Below, piece by piece: positions 44,690 through 54,007 of a DNA stretch of 64,000 nt. The position numbers and the translations under genes were made by a program. The stretch lies in assembly GCF_039539445.1 (NCBI RefSeq), contig NZ_BAABDD010000002.1, positions 124,001-188,000 of the forward strand, read 5' to 3'. The notes under the pieces are model-generated. The model made no database searches, was not told where the DNA came from, and was given only the letters and a program-made list of their open reading frames with translations. This stretch comes from Salinactinospora qingdaonensis. Its GTDB lineage: Bacteria; Actinomycetota; Actinomycetes; Streptosporangiales; Streptosporangiaceae. How positions within the stretch are numbered: the first letter of the stretch is position 1; each line of letters begins with the position of its first letter.

Positions 44690-45292
44690 ATGTCGGGCAC
44701 GCTCGACTCGCTCGCTGTCAGGCACCGTCTCCGCCCCACTTGGTCGGGAGTCTGGTTGACGGTCGCCTGCCTGGTTTTCGTCTGTGCCGGTATCGGGATG
44801 GTGATCGAGGGGACACCCTCCGGTATCGCTTTCGGCGTGGGCACCATCGTGTTGTTCAGTATCGGTGGGGTGCTCGCGGCCACGCCGGCCCTGTCGTCGC
44901 GCCCGTTCCTGGAGCTCGACGACCACGGCGTGCGCGTGGTGCAGCCGTGGCCGGTCTCCCGGACGGAGGACCGCACCCTGCCCTGGGGCCAGGTGGCCGC
45001 CATCACGGCCTACACCGAGGAGCTCCCCTACCGCGACGGCCAGGTCTCGCACCACTTCCTCAGTTTCGTTCCCAACGCCGAGGCCGAGCCCACCCCCCGT
45101 GAGGGCGCCGCGGGCGAGGAGGCAGCCACGGAGCTGTTGCCAGCCTGGGAACGGCCTTACACCCTGCACATCTCCCATAACTGGGACACCCCGGTGGCCG
45201 ACATCGTCGCCTATGCTCGGCGCCACCGTCCGGACCTGCCGTTTTACGACCAGCGGATTCCGCTGCACGGCTCGGGGCACACTGGGCGCTGA
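44690..45292 (+). CDS. 200-aa membrane protein with PH-like domain
   Basis: Two N-terminal helices (~18-37 and ~44-65) are followed by a soluble part with a PH-like pattern: FLELDDHGVRVVQPWPVSR, LPWGQVAAITAY and a C-terminal HISHNWDTPVADIVAYARRHRPDLPF. I do not recognise a named family with confidence; it resembles small PH-domain membrane proteins. CTGGAG lies just before ATG 44690. Function unknown. Confidence 0.8.
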   Translation: MSGTLDSLAVRHRLRPTWSGVWLTVACLVFVCAGIGMVIEGTPSGIAFGVGTIVLFSIGGVLAATPALSSRPFLELDDHGVRVVQPWPVSRTEDRTLPWGQVAAITAYTEELPYRDGQVSHHFLSFVPNAEAEPTPREGAAGEEAATELLPAWERPYTLHISHNWDTPVADIVAYARRHRPDLPFYDQRIPLHGSGHTGR

Positions 45293-45374
45293 CGCGCTTG
45301 GTCAACAGCGGACCGTGCGGCACCACGTGGCCTGGTTACCCCTTTCGTACTTCACCGTTTTAAAGTTGGACATC

Positions 45375-46319
45375 GTGGTTGACGATCCCCCGCCCGACCC
45401 CCGCGCATGGCCGCTCCCCTCGCCCGCCAGCGGTGCTCCGCCGCGCCGCCGTACGCCGATGTCGGTGTGGATCACCGGCGGCGGAGCAGCGGCCGTCGCC
45501 CTGGTGGCCCTGATCGCGTTCGTCGTGTTGGTGACCCAGCCCCTAACGGCGCCCGCCCCGCCCGGAGCCGAGGACGCTGGACAGCAGCCCATCGATGTGG
45601 GGATACAGCCGAAGTACGCGCCCATCCCCGAATTGGACCTGCAATCCCACCCGCTCTACACGCTCGCGCCGCCGGCCACCTCCGCCTGCCCCAAGCCCGA
45701 GCTCAAACCCGAGAGCAGCGACTCCTGGGAAGCCTTCACCGCGGAGGTGGGCCCTTGCCTGGACGACATATGGTTGCCGCTGCTGCAACAGGAGCTGGGG
45801 CTACGCCCACCGCCCTTGGACTACAACGTCGTTTCGCAGGCCCCGCCGGAAAACTCCACCGATCTCGACGAGGTGCTGGCCTACTACTCCTCGGAGGACA
45901 ACAGCATCAACTTCGTGCTCACCAACATCCGCAGGTACTCGGCCCGCCTGCCCCAAGCCAACGAGCCGGGCGTGTGGCTGGCCCTGTTCGGACACGAGTA
46001 CGCCCACTACATTCAACGCCACACCACGATCCTGGATCTGTCCGCCAAGCAAGAGCAGGACGCCACCGAGGACAAGGCGTTGGAGTTCAGCCGCCGCACC
46101 GAACTCCAAGCCGACTGTCTTGGTGCCGCCAGCCTGCGGGCACTTGACCTCTACGACAGCGAGCAGGCCCAGCGGATCAACACCACGTTCAACGCCGGCG
46201 GCCACTCCACGACTCATGGCTCCGCCGCCAATGCCCGCCACTGGTTCACCACTGGCTGGAATACCGACGAGCTGGCCGACTGCAACACTTTCGCCGCTGA
46301 AGCCGCGTTGGTCTCCTGA
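45375..46319 (+). CDS. membrane-anchored neutral zinc metallopeptidase
   Basis: A 314-aa protein with a Pro/Arg-rich cytoplasmic start, one membrane helix (~35-55, AAAVALVALIAFVVLV) and an outside catalytic domain. The zinc site is HEYAHYIQRH (from ~207), with the third ligand in ELQADCLGA; four cysteines may form disulfides. It belongs to the YpfJ-like putative neutral zinc metallopeptidases. The GTG at 45375 lies eight bases after TAAAGT, so it may be nearly leaderless. Substrate unknown. Confidence 0.88.
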   Translation: MVDDPPPDPRAWPLPSPASGAPPRRRTPMSVWITGGGAAAVALVALIAFVVLVTQPLTAPAPPGAEDAGQQPIDVGIQPKYAPIPELDLQSHPLYTLAPPATSACPKPELKPESSDSWEAFTAEVGPCLDDIWLPLLQQELGLRPPPLDYNVVSQAPPENSTDLDEVLAYYSSEDNSINFVLTNIRRYSARLPQANEPGVWLALFGHEYAHYIQRHTTILDLSAKQEQDATEDKALEFSRRTELQADCLGAASLRALDLYDSEQAQRINTTFNAGGHSTTHGSAANARHWFTTGWNTDELADCNTFAAEAALVS

Positions 46320-46347
46320 GCGTTGCTGCCGTTCCCGACCGCTGGGG

Positions 46348-46379
46348 GCGTCCCGGCCCGCCCGCACCGGCCGGGACGC
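46348..46379. terminator. bidirectional terminator
   Basis: An 11-bp perfect stem (GCGTCCCGGCC at 46348-46358 with 46369-46379) between the convergent peptidase and reductase genes. Confidence 0.75.
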
Positions 46380-46382
46380 GCC

Positions 46383-47786
46383 TCACTGCGGCGGCTGCCC
46401 CGGCGCCTCTTCGCCGGCCGCCGCGGCCGAACCGATCGCGCTGTACAGCTCCTGCCAACTGTGGAGCTTGACCCGTTCTCCCCGGCCCAGGTCCGCGGCC
46501 AACTCTGTCTCAGCGCGCTCGATCGACAGCCAGTCCGTGTAGGTGGTGAAGGTAGCGCCCACTGACGTGAGCACGTCCTCGATGGGCTCGGCCGTCGCGT
46601 CGGCGCGGCCACCGCGCAAGGCGGGGGCGTCGGCCAGCAGGGAGCGCACCGTCGCGGCGGCATCGGACTTGTTCGTACCGATCACCCCCGAGGGGCCGCG
46701 CTTGAGCCACCCGGCCACGTAGTCGCCGGTCACCACGGCACCGGTCGTGTCCAGCACCCGCCCCTCAGCCTGGGGGACGGTGCGGGTCTCAGGGTCGAAA
46801 GGCACCCCCGCCAGCGGCACGCTCGCATAGCCGATCGAGCGGAAGACCATGCCGACCGGCAGGGTCTCGTACTCGCCGGTGCCCACAACCCGTTGCGCCT
46901 CGTCGAGCGTAGTGCCCTCGATGCGCAGTCCCGCGACCCGCTCCTCGCCCAGCAGGGCGCTGGGGCGTACCCAGAATCGCAGGTCGATACTGCGCGGCCG
47001 ACCCTGTGGCCTCCGCTGTGCCCACTCGCCCAACGTGGCGACGTTGGTCCGTGCGGCCCGTGCCGCACGGAGCATGGCCTCGCTGTTGAGGTCGATGTCG
47101 ACATCCTCGGGGCGCACCACGACGTCGGCGTTGTCCAGCTTGCCGATCTCGCGTAGCTCGTTGGCGCTGAACTTGGCGTGGGCGGGACCGCGCCGACACA
47201 GCAGGTGAATGCGCCGAACCTTGCTGGCCGCTAGGACTTCCAGCATCGGCTGGGGGATGTCGGTGCCGCGCAGTTCGTCGGCGCTCTTGGCCAGGATGCG
47301 CACGACATCCAGCGCCACGTTGCCCGCACCTACGACCGCGACCTCCTCGCTGTCGAGCAGGAAGCGCTCCACCGCGGAGTCGGGGTGGCCGCAGTACCAG
47401 TTGACGAAATCGGTGGCGGCGACACTGCCGGGCAGATCTTCGCCGGCTACCCCCAGCCGACGGTCGACCGCCGCCCCGGTGGCGTAGATGACGGCGTCAT
47501 AAGAGCGGGCGAGCTCCTCGCGCGTGACGTGCGTGCCGAACTCCACGCCGCCGATGAAGCGCACCTGCGGTTCTTCCAGCACACGGCGCAACGCACGAGC
47601 CACGCCCTTGATCGAGGTGTGGTCGGGGGCCACCCCATAGCGGACGAGTCCGTAGGGCGTGGGCAGGCGGTCGAGGATGTCCACGGCCACCGGCTCCTGG
47701 CTCTGCCGGGTCAAAGCGTCGGCGGCGTAGATGCCCGCCGGCCCTGAGCCGATCACCGCGATACGCAGGGGGTCGGAAAAGTTCAT
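46383..47786 (-). CDS. fprA: ferredoxin/flavodoxin-NADP+ reductase, FprA type
   Basis: A 467-aa adrenodoxin-reductase-like flavoprotein. The FAD motif VIGSGPAGIYAADAL lies at the N-terminus; the NADPH motif VVGAGNVALDVVRIL is at about 155. LPTPYGLVRYGVAPDH and the C-terminal GWLKRGPSGVIGTNK are hallmarks. It passes electrons between NADPH and ferredoxin, for cytochromes P450 and biosynthetic enzymes. It lies 64 bases downstream of dxs on the same strand and may be co-transcribed, though dxs itself does not need it. Confidence 0.94.
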   Translation of the reverse strand: MNFSDPLRIAVIGSGPAGIYAADALTRQSQEPVAVDILDRLPTPYGLVRYGVAPDHTSIKGVARALRRVLEEPQVRFIGGVEFGTHVTREELARSYDAVIYATGAAVDRRLGVAGEDLPGSVAATDFVNWYCGHPDSAVERFLLDSEEVAVVGAGNVALDVVRILAKSADELRGTDIPQPMLEVLAASKVRRIHLLCRRGPAHAKFSANELREIGKLDNADVVVRPEDVDIDLNSEAMLRAARAARTNVATLGEWAQRRPQGRPRSIDLRFWVRPSALLGEERVAGLRIEGTTLDEAQRVVGTGEYETLPVGMVFRSIGYASVPLAGVPFDPETRTVPQAEGRVLDTTGAVVTGDYVAGWLKRGPSGVIGTNKSDAAATVRSLLADAPALRGGRADATAEPIEDVLTSVGATFTTYTDWLSIERAETELAADLGRGERVKLHSWQELYSAIGSAAAAGEEAPGQPPQ

Positions 47787-47850
47787 AACTCTATTGTCTC
47801 CGCGAGCGGCCCGGTGGGGGAGGAGTCGAGGGTCCTCCCGTCGCGCGGTG

Positions 47851-49806
47851 TCACTGGGCCGGCTCGTCCGTTCGGGACTCCTCCTCGGTGTGGTGGGAGA
47901 CGATCCCGATCAGCTTTCGCGCGAGGTGTTGGGGGGACAGGCCCATATCGGCCAGGATGGCGTCGCGCTTGGCGTGGTCAAGGAACTCCTGGGCGATCCC
48001 GAACGTGCGCACCGGAATGTCGATGTCGGCGTCGCGCAGCGTGCGTGCGACCGCGTCGCCCACCGCGCCCACGCGGCCGTTGTCCTCGACCACGGCCACG
48101 ACCCGGTGGCGTGCGGCTTCGTCGAGCAGAGCGGGGTCGAGGGGTTTGACCCAGCGCGGGTCGATCACGGTCACCCCGATGCCCTGGTCGGCGAGCCGAT
48201 CAGCGACCTCGCAGCACGTCTGGGCCATAGCTCCGACCGCGACGAGCAGCAGGTCACTACGTGCGGCATCGTCGGCCGCGGCCGGGGTGTCGGCTTCCTC
48301 TCGGGCGCTGCGGCGCAGCACGTCCATGCTGCCGGCGTGTTCGACGGCGTCGATCTGCTCGACCACCGGCCCCTTGGGGTAACGCAGCACAGTGGGGCCG
48401 TCGTCCACGGCCACCGCCTCGCGCAACAGCTCGCGCAACCGCGCGGCGTCGCGCGGCACCGCTAGCGCCAGGTTGGGCACGATCTGGAGCAGGGAGAGGT
48501 CCCACATGCCGTTGTGGCTGGGGCCGTCGTCGCCGGTGACACCGGCGCGGTCGAGGCAGAAGGTGACCCCTTGGCGGTGCAGGGCCACATCCAGCAGCAC
48601 CTGGTCGAAACACCGGTTGAGGAAGGTCGAATAGACCGCGATCACGGGGTGCATCCCCCCCATGGCCAGCCCCGCGGCCGAGGTCGCCGCGTGCTGTTCG
48701 GCGATGCCGACGTCATAGGTGCGTTCGGGGTAGGCGTCGGCAAAGGGGGCCAGCCCCGTGGGGTGCAGCATCGCCGCGGTGATCGCCACCAGATCCTCGC
48801 GCTCGCCACCGAGCTTGACCATCTCCTCGCTGAACACCGACGTCCACTTCAGGCCGGGCTTGGCCTGCTGCTCGCCGGTCTCGACGTCGAAGGCCCCCGG
48901 GGCGTGGAACTGGTCCTCCTCATGGTTCTCCGCCGGCGCGTAGCCTTTGCCCTTGCTAGTGAGGCAGTGGACGATGACCGGGCCGCCGAAGTCGCGGGCG
49001 CGCCGTAGCGCGTGCTCGACAGCCTGCTCGTCGTGGCCGTCGATCGGCCCCAGGTATTTCAGCCCCAGGTCCTCGAACATGATTTGGGGCTGGATGGCGT
49101 CCTTGAGCCCTTTCTTCAGCCCGTGCAGCGCGTCGTAGATCGGTGGCCCCACGACGGGGGCGCGGTTGATCGCGCTTTTGGCGAGGTCGAGCACCTGTTC
49201 ATAGCCCTGGGTCATGCGCAGCGTCGCGAGGTGGTCGGCGACTCCGCCGATGGTGGGCGAGTAGGAACGGCCGTTGTCGTTGACCACGATGACCAGACGG
49301 CGGTTCCGCCCTCCAGCGATGTTGTTCAATGCTTCCCAGGCCATGCCTCCGGTGAGCGCGCCATCGCCGATGACGGCCACAACCGTGCGGTCGCTTCGCC
49401 CCCGCAGTTGGTGGGCCTTGGCCATACCGTCGGCATAGGACAGTGCCGTGGAGGCGTGGGAGTTCTCTACGAAGTCGTGCTCGGACTCCGCGCGCGAGGG
49501 ATAGCCCGACAGTCCACCTTGGCGGCGCAGTTTGGAGAAGTCCCGACGGCCGGTGAGGATCTTGTGGACATAGCTCTGGTGGCCGGTGTCGAACACGATC
49601 GGGTCGTTGGGGGAGTCGAACACGCGGTGCAGGGCGATCGACAGTTCAACGACTCCCAGATTCGGCCCGAGGTGACCTCCTGTGCGCGAAACCTCGGAGA
49701 CGAGGAACTCCCTGATCTCGTCGGCCAGTTGTGGGAGTCGTTCCGCCGCGAGTTTCTTCAGGTCGTCCGGATTGCCAATCGACTCGAGCAAGGTCACTCT
49801 CGTCAT
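47851..49806 (-). CDS. dxs: 1-deoxy-D-xylulose-5-phosphate synthase
   Basis: A 651-aa thiamine-diphosphate enzyme making DXP from pyruvate and glyceraldehyde-3-phosphate, the first step of the MEP isoprenoid pathway. Seen: TGGHLGPNLGVVELSIALH, the ThDP motif GDGALTGGMAWEALNN, DGHDEQAVEHAL, the catalytic Glu region YDVGIAEQHA and DRAGVTGDDGPSHNG. The start given is ATG 49806; GTG 49797 is as likely, since GGGGA would then be nine bases ahead and the length would match Streptomyces Dxs. Synteny with a nearby ROK gene and xylFGH is shared with Streptomyces. Confidence 0.97.
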   Translation of the reverse strand: MTRVTLLESIGNPDDLKKLAAERLPQLADEIREFLVSEVSRTGGHLGPNLGVVELSIALHRVFDSPNDPIVFDTGHQSYVHKILTGRRDFSKLRRQGGLSGYPSRAESEHDFVENSHASTALSYADGMAKAHQLRGRSDRTVVAVIGDGALTGGMAWEALNNIAGGRNRRLVIVVNDNGRSYSPTIGGVADHLATLRMTQGYEQVLDLAKSAINRAPVVGPPIYDALHGLKKGLKDAIQPQIMFEDLGLKYLGPIDGHDEQAVEHALRRARDFGGPVIVHCLTSKGKGYAPAENHEEDQFHAPGAFDVETGEQQAKPGLKWTSVFSEEMVKLGGEREDLVAITAAMLHPTGLAPFADAYPERTYDVGIAEQHAATSAAGLAMGGMHPVIAVYSTFLNRCFDQVLLDVALHRQGVTFCLDRAGVTGDDGPSHNGMWDLSLLQIVPNLALAVPRDAARLRELLREAVAVDDGPTVLRYPKGPVVEQIDAVEHAGSMDVLRRSAREEADTPAAADDAARSDLLLVAVGAMAQTCCEVADRLADQGIGVTVIDPRWVKPLDPALLDEAARHRVVAVVEDNGRVGAVGDAVARTLRDADIDIPVRTFGIAQEFLDHAKRDAILADMGLSPQHLARKLIGIVSHHTEEESRTDEPAQ

Positions 49807-50008
49807 TCCCCTCGTCCGCGGACTGTGGTGTGGTGCTGTTGGGTCCGAGCCGGGCACACACGTCAACCGAGTCTATGAACAGCCTGGCACGGCTTTGCCC
49901 CGAAACTATCTCAGTGTTAGCCGCCCAGTCGCGGGGAGCTTTGACGGGTCGCTTCCGCATTAGCTTCTTTTGTCCTCTTTTTTCGGCTGAGTCGTCGCGG
50001 CGGCGCCC

Positions 50009-50563
50009 TCATTCGGGAAGGCTGTCACAAGCCGTGCGCGCCCGCCGCAGTTCCGCGGCGATCCCGTCCACGCTGTAGTGGGCGTTGAGGCCACTGGGGT
50101 TGGGCAGCACCCATACGGGGGTGCCCGCGACAGGCTCCTCCTGCGGGCCGATGACGGCGCTAGGGCAGGCGAACGCTCGCCGGTAGGCGGTGATCCCCAA
50201 CACAGCCAGCAATGCGGGGCGGTATTCGCGCAACTTGCGGATGAGCAGCGCTCCCCCTTCCCGTAGTTCGGCCGGCGTGAGTTCATCGGCGCGGGCGGTG
50301 GCCCGGGCGACCAGGTTGGTGATCCCCAGCCCCCACTGCGGCAGCAGGTACTGCTCGTCGGGGCGCAGCACCCGTGGGGTGAACCCGGCGCGGTGGAGGG
50401 CCGGCCAGAACCGGTTGCCTGGCCGGGCGAAGTGGTAGCCGGTGTAGCCCGAGTACAACCCGGGGTTGATCCCGCAGAAGAGAATCCGTGTTCCCGGCCC
50501 GATCACATCAGGGATCGTGGTGCCGTGCGCGGCGAGCAGGTCGGTTTTTGAAGGCAGCGGCAT
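50009..50563 (-). CDS. mug: G/U mismatch-specific uracil-DNA glycosylase
   Basis: A 184-aa base-excision repair enzyme of the Mug/TDG family that removes uracil or thymine mispaired with guanine. The catalytic motif GINPGLYSGYTGYHFARPGNRFW (family GINPG) and the second motif VLPNPSGLNAHY are intact. It lies upstream of dxs on the same strand with ~200 bases between, so it is probably separate. The start is ATG 50563. Confidence 0.94.
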   Translation of the reverse strand: MPLPSKTDLLAAHGTTIPDVIGPGTRILFCGINPGLYSGYTGYHFARPGNRFWPALHRAGFTPRVLRPDEQYLLPQWGLGITNLVARATARADELTPAELREGGALLIRKLREYRPALLAVLGITAYRRAFACPSAVIGPQEEPVAGTPVWVLPNPSGLNAHYSVDGIAAELRRARTACDSLPE

Positions 50564-50621
50564 GCCACCTCACTTTAAGCGGCCACGTGCCGGGGTGGCG
50601 CCGTATGTAAGGGTTTCCCCG

Positions 50622-51341
50622 TCATAGCAGCGACTGGATGAGCAGTACCGTGCCCGAGACCGTCACCACGGCCAGCAACGCCACACGCAGCCTGCCGGCG
50701 TCGATGATGTGCCGCAGCGGGCGGCCGAGCAGGAATCCGGCGATGATGAAGGGCAATAGTGCCAGCCCCATCCCCGCCTGCCTGGGTTCGAACTGGCCGC
50801 CGAGCGCCAGCGCCGCCAGTGACACGATCGTGCCCACGACGAAGTAACCGGCAAGTGTCGAGCGCACCGTGGGACCGGACTCGCGCTGGTAGAGCAGCGC
50901 CATCGGCGGACCGCCGATGGAGGTCGCGGTTCCGGTGGTTCCGGAGACAGCACCGGCGATGACCAGACTCCAGGGCGTGATCCGCACGTGTACCCGCCAA
51001 AGCGACACGGCCACCGCCGCCAGCACCATGGCGCCGATGGCTGCGCCCAGCGTCTTCGGGTCGAGCGAGGCGACGACCGCGACGCCCAGTCCCGTGCCCA
51101 ACAGGCGTCCGGCCAACCCCCACGAGATGCCGCGCCAGTCGATATGGCGCCACTCCGAACCGATCGTGAACATGGGCAGCGCCGCCGTGCCGATCAGCAG
51201 CGTCGCGGGCATGAGCGTGGGATCGACCAGCGAGATCACGGGGGCGCCAACCAGCCCCAACCCCAGGCCCACGCTGCTTTGCACCATGGCGCCCACGAGC
51301 AGCGCGCTGCCCATGATGACGAACGCGAGGACGGTGCTCAT
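50622..51341 (-). CDS. TSUP (TauE/SafE) family permease
   Basis: A 239-aa membrane protein with about eight helices. The first half contains GAMVQSSVGLGLGLVGAPV and the mirrored second half GTTGTATSIGGPPMALLYQ, the two pseudo-repeats of the TSUP family. Members move sulfite, sulfoacetate or other small organic anions out of or into the cell. The ATG has GGAG six bases ahead. The substrate is unknown; the flanking genes give no direct hint. Confidence 0.9.
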   Translation of the reverse strand: MSTVLAFVIMGSALLVGAMVQSSVGLGLGLVGAPVISLVDPTLMPATLLIGTAALPMFTIGSEWRHIDWRGISWGLAGRLLGTGLGVAVVASLDPKTLGAAIGAMVLAAVAVSLWRVHVRITPWSLVIAGAVSGTTGTATSIGGPPMALLYQRESGPTVRSTLAGYFVVGTIVSLAALALGGQFEPRQAGMGLALLPFIIAGFLLGRPLRHIIDAGRLRVALLAVVTVSGTVLLIQSLL

Positions 51342-51590
51342 CTGGGCTCCGCCGAGGTGCTTCGGCCTACGCCGTAGCCACGGGCGATGCCGGCGGTGGT
51401 GACGTGCCAGAGCACGGGACCCCCTTTTCTCCGCGGTCAGCTATGCGCGCGGCGGCCCCTGCGGCGCGCACGTTGGCTGCCCTACCGTGGTGCCACGACG
51501 ACGGCGAAGGCGGCGACAACGCTGACCGTACACGCCGCTCCCCCGAGTCGTGACAGTGGCCGCCCCGACACGGCGCCTATGACACAAAGG

Positions 51591-51627
51591 GGCGTCCCCG
51601 GAGGGGAGGGGAGACTCCGGGGACGCC
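51591..51627 (-). terminator. xylFGH operon terminator
   Basis: A 12-bp perfect stem (GGCGTCCCCGGA at 51591-51602 with 51616-51627), 66 bases after the xylH stop and followed on the minus strand by CCTTTGTGTC. The rest of 51342-51692 shows no gene. Confidence 0.75.
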
Positions 51628-51692
51628 GGGGAAGGGCCGCGTGCGCTGACCATGGGAGTGGGAACGCGCCACGGCCGGTGGTCCGTGTGGGG

Positions 51693-53021
51693 TTAGCTTC
51701 GAGCGTGCTGTTTGCGGCTGCGCCGCGACATCGCGTCGAGGATAACGGCGATCAGCAGCACCACTGCGGTGATCATGAACCGGACCGACGCATCCATTTG
51801 CAGCAGGTACAGCCCCGAGGTGATCGCGCCGAGTACCAGGCCACCCAGCAGTGCGGAGTAGGCGTTGCCGCGCCCGCCGAAGAGGCTGGTGCCGCCGATG
51901 ACCGCCGCGGCGATCGCCAGCATCAGCACTTCGCCCCCGCCAGTGGTCTGGCTCACCGCGAATCCGCGGGAGACGGTCATGACACCGCCGACAGCCGAGA
52001 GGGTCGAGGCCAGCGCGAACACCGAGATGCGGATGAGGTCGACGTTGATTCCCGCCCTGCGGGCGGCCTCAGCGTTGCCGCCCACCGCGAAGACCTTCCG
52101 CCCGTAGGGAGTTTTGCGCAGCATCAAATCGAAGGCCACGACGAAGCCGACGAAGATGAGGAAGGCGAGTGGTACACCCTTCCACATGTTGAGCACCATC
52201 ACGCCGCCGAAGACGGGCAGGGCCAGCAGCACGGTACGCGTGGCTATGTTGACCGTGGACTTGGCCGGCAGTCCCGCCTTGGCGCGGCGCCGCTCGCCGA
52301 TGAAGGTGGTCAGCGCGAAAGCACCCACGGCCACGGCGCCGATGGTCCAGCCCACCCACGGGACGAAGAACGTCTGGGTGAGGTAGGCGATCGGCCCCTC
52401 GTAGGGGACGTTGATGGTGCCGTCCGAGCCCAGCAGGTAGAGCTGGGCGCCCTGCCAGCCGAGCAGCCCCGCCAGGGTGACCACGAACGCCGGCACGCCT
52501 ACTTTGGCGAACAGCGTGCCTTGGATGGTGCCGGCCAGTGTGCCCGCGAGGACGGCCAGCGCGATCGCCAGCACTCCGTTGATGCCCACATTGACCGCGA
52601 GCACCCCTAGCACTGCCGCTGCCATGCCCGAGATCGAGCCGATCGACAGGTCGATCTCTCCCAGCAGCAGCACCATGATGACGCCGGTGGACAGCAGGCC
52701 GTAGTAGACGATTTGCAGCGACAGGTTCGACAGGTTCTGCGGGGTGAGGAAGTTGCTGTTGAGCGATTGGAAGACTATGCAGATGACGATCAGGCCGACG
52801 ATGACCGGCAGTGGCCCCAGTTCGCCGCCGCGGATGCGCCGTGTCGCCTCCGTGAGCAGCCCTTTGGCCGTTGTCGCTTCGGGGAGCAGCCGCGGGTCGC
52901 GCTCCATCGCCTCGCGCTCGACCGCGGGAGTCTCGCCGGTAGGCGCAGTGCCGGTTCCCGCCGGCGGTTGGCCGCCCTGCTGCTTCCCCTGTTGCCCCTT
53001 GGGGGTAGCTTGTTGCGCCAT
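51693..53021 (-). CDS. xylH: xylose-type ABC transporter permease
   Basis: A 442-aa permease of the ribose/xylose group. A ~65-residue hydrophilic Gln/Pro/Glu-rich N-terminus precedes ten or more helices. The cytoplasmic coupling motif is in GGNAEAARRAGINVDLIRISVFAL, and LLLGEIDLSIGSI is a family mark. The start is ATG 53021, seven bases behind GGAGG; a GTG at 53024 overlaps the upstream stop. It is last of the operon order xylF-xylG-xylH. Confidence 0.92.
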   Translation of the reverse strand: MAQQATPKGQQGKQQGGQPPAGTGTAPTGETPAVEREAMERDPRLLPEATTAKGLLTEATRRIRGGELGPLPVIVGLIVICIVFQSLNSNFLTPQNLSNLSLQIVYYGLLSTGVIMVLLLGEIDLSIGSISGMAAAVLGVLAVNVGINGVLAIALAVLAGTLAGTIQGTLFAKVGVPAFVVTLAGLLGWQGAQLYLLGSDGTINVPYEGPIAYLTQTFFVPWVGWTIGAVAVGAFALTTFIGERRRAKAGLPAKSTVNIATRTVLLALPVFGGVMVLNMWKGVPLAFLIFVGFVVAFDLMLRKTPYGRKVFAVGGNAEAARRAGINVDLIRISVFALASTLSAVGGVMTVSRGFAVSQTTGGGEVLMLAIAAAVIGGTSLFGGRGNAYSALLGGLVLGAITSGLYLLQMDASVRFMITAVVLLIAVILDAMSRRSRKQHARS

Positions 53022-53806
53022 CACGCTTCCTCCGATCCCGAAACCACGACGCGATCGGCCCGCCGCGCTACGGGGTTGTCAGCGGCACCAGTGATGGCCG
53101 CCACGATCTCCTCGTAACTGGTCTCTTGCACCGGGAAGTCCCCAGCGTTGCGTCCCAGGCGCAGCACGCACGCCCGGTCGGCGACGGCACGCACATCGGC
53201 CATGTTGTGGCTGATCAGGAGGACCCCGTGCCCCTGATCCCGCAGCCGTTCGATCAGGTCGAGCACCTGGGCGGTCTGGGCGACCCCGAGGGCGGCCGTG
53301 GGCTCGTCGAGCAGCACGATTTTGGGATCTCCCAGCAGCGAGCGCGCGATCGCGATGATCTGGCGCTGCCCACCCGACAGCGAGGCCGCCGGTACGCGAA
53401 GGCTGGGGATGCGCACCGACAGGGAGTCGAGCAGCTCCTGGGCACGACGCTCCATCTCGATCTCGTCCAGCATCCCTAGGGCCGTGCGCTCGGTGCCCAA
53501 GAAGAGATTGCCGACGATGTCCAGGTTGTCGCACAGCGCGAGATCCTGGTAGATCGTCGCGATCCCCAGGTTCTGGGCGTCGGCGGGACGGCTGATGTCA
53601 ACGGGTTTTCCCTCCCAGTGGATCTCGCCACTGTCGGCTGGGTTCACCCCCGCGATCACCTTGACCAGGGTCGACTTTCCGGCGCCGTTGTCGCCCAGCA
53701 CCGCCACGACCTCACCGGCGTTGACCCGCAGATCGACTTCACTGAGCGCCTGTACCGCGCCGAACCTCTTGGAGATCCCGGATAGTTCCAGGACTGGTGG
53801 TTTCAT
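53021..53806 (-). CDS. xylG: xylose-type ABC transporter ATPase (single domain)
   Basis: A 261-aa ATPase: Walker A GDNGAGKSTLVK, Q-loop TIYQDLAL, signature LSGGQRQIIAIA, Walker B IVLLDEPTAALG and switch His in LLISHNM. Classical XylG/RbsA proteins carry two fused ATPase domains; this has one, so it must work as a homodimer, as in related actinobacterial transporters. It shares its stop with the permease start and is separated from xylF by a strong hairpin. Confidence 0.93.
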   Translation of the reverse strand: MKPPVLELSGISKRFGAVQALSEVDLRVNAGEVVAVLGDNGAGKSTLVKVIAGVNPADSGEIHWEGKPVDISRPADAQNLGIATIYQDLALCDNLDIVGNLFLGTERTALGMLDEIEMERRAQELLDSLSVRIPSLRVPAASLSGGQRQIIAIARSLLGDPKIVLLDEPTAALGVAQTAQVLDLIERLRDQGHGVLLISHNMADVRAVADRACVLRLGRNAGDFPVQETSYEEIVAAITGAADNPVARRADRVVVSGSEEA

Positions 53807-53868
53807 CCTCGATTTCCCTCAACTTCGTCCCCATCGGGGGTGAGTTCGCGACCCGTGGTCCCACGGAG

Positions 53869-53904
53869 GGGGCGCCGGGGGCGTGGGTGACCGCCCGGCG
53901 CCCC
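53869..53904 (-). terminator. intercistronic hairpin between xylF and xylG
   Basis: An 11-bp perfect stem (GGGGCGCCGGG at 53869-53879 with 53894-53904) in the 201-base gap. It likely protects the xylF mRNA or thins transcription, so that more binding protein than ATPase is made. Confidence 0.65.
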
Positions 53905-54007
53905 TTTCCGTCGACCTGAAGGCCGTGTGGTTGACCCGCTTGTGGCAAGTCCGCTCGGACCTGGCCTGGCCGCGCGGCCCGGCCCGCCCGCGTCGTGGGC
54001 CGAGTTC

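Noticed and set aside
44865..45374. N-terminal extension of the zinc metallopeptidase
   Set aside because: It overlaps the whole upstream PH-like gene in another frame; the membrane helix and protease domain begin after GTG 45375.
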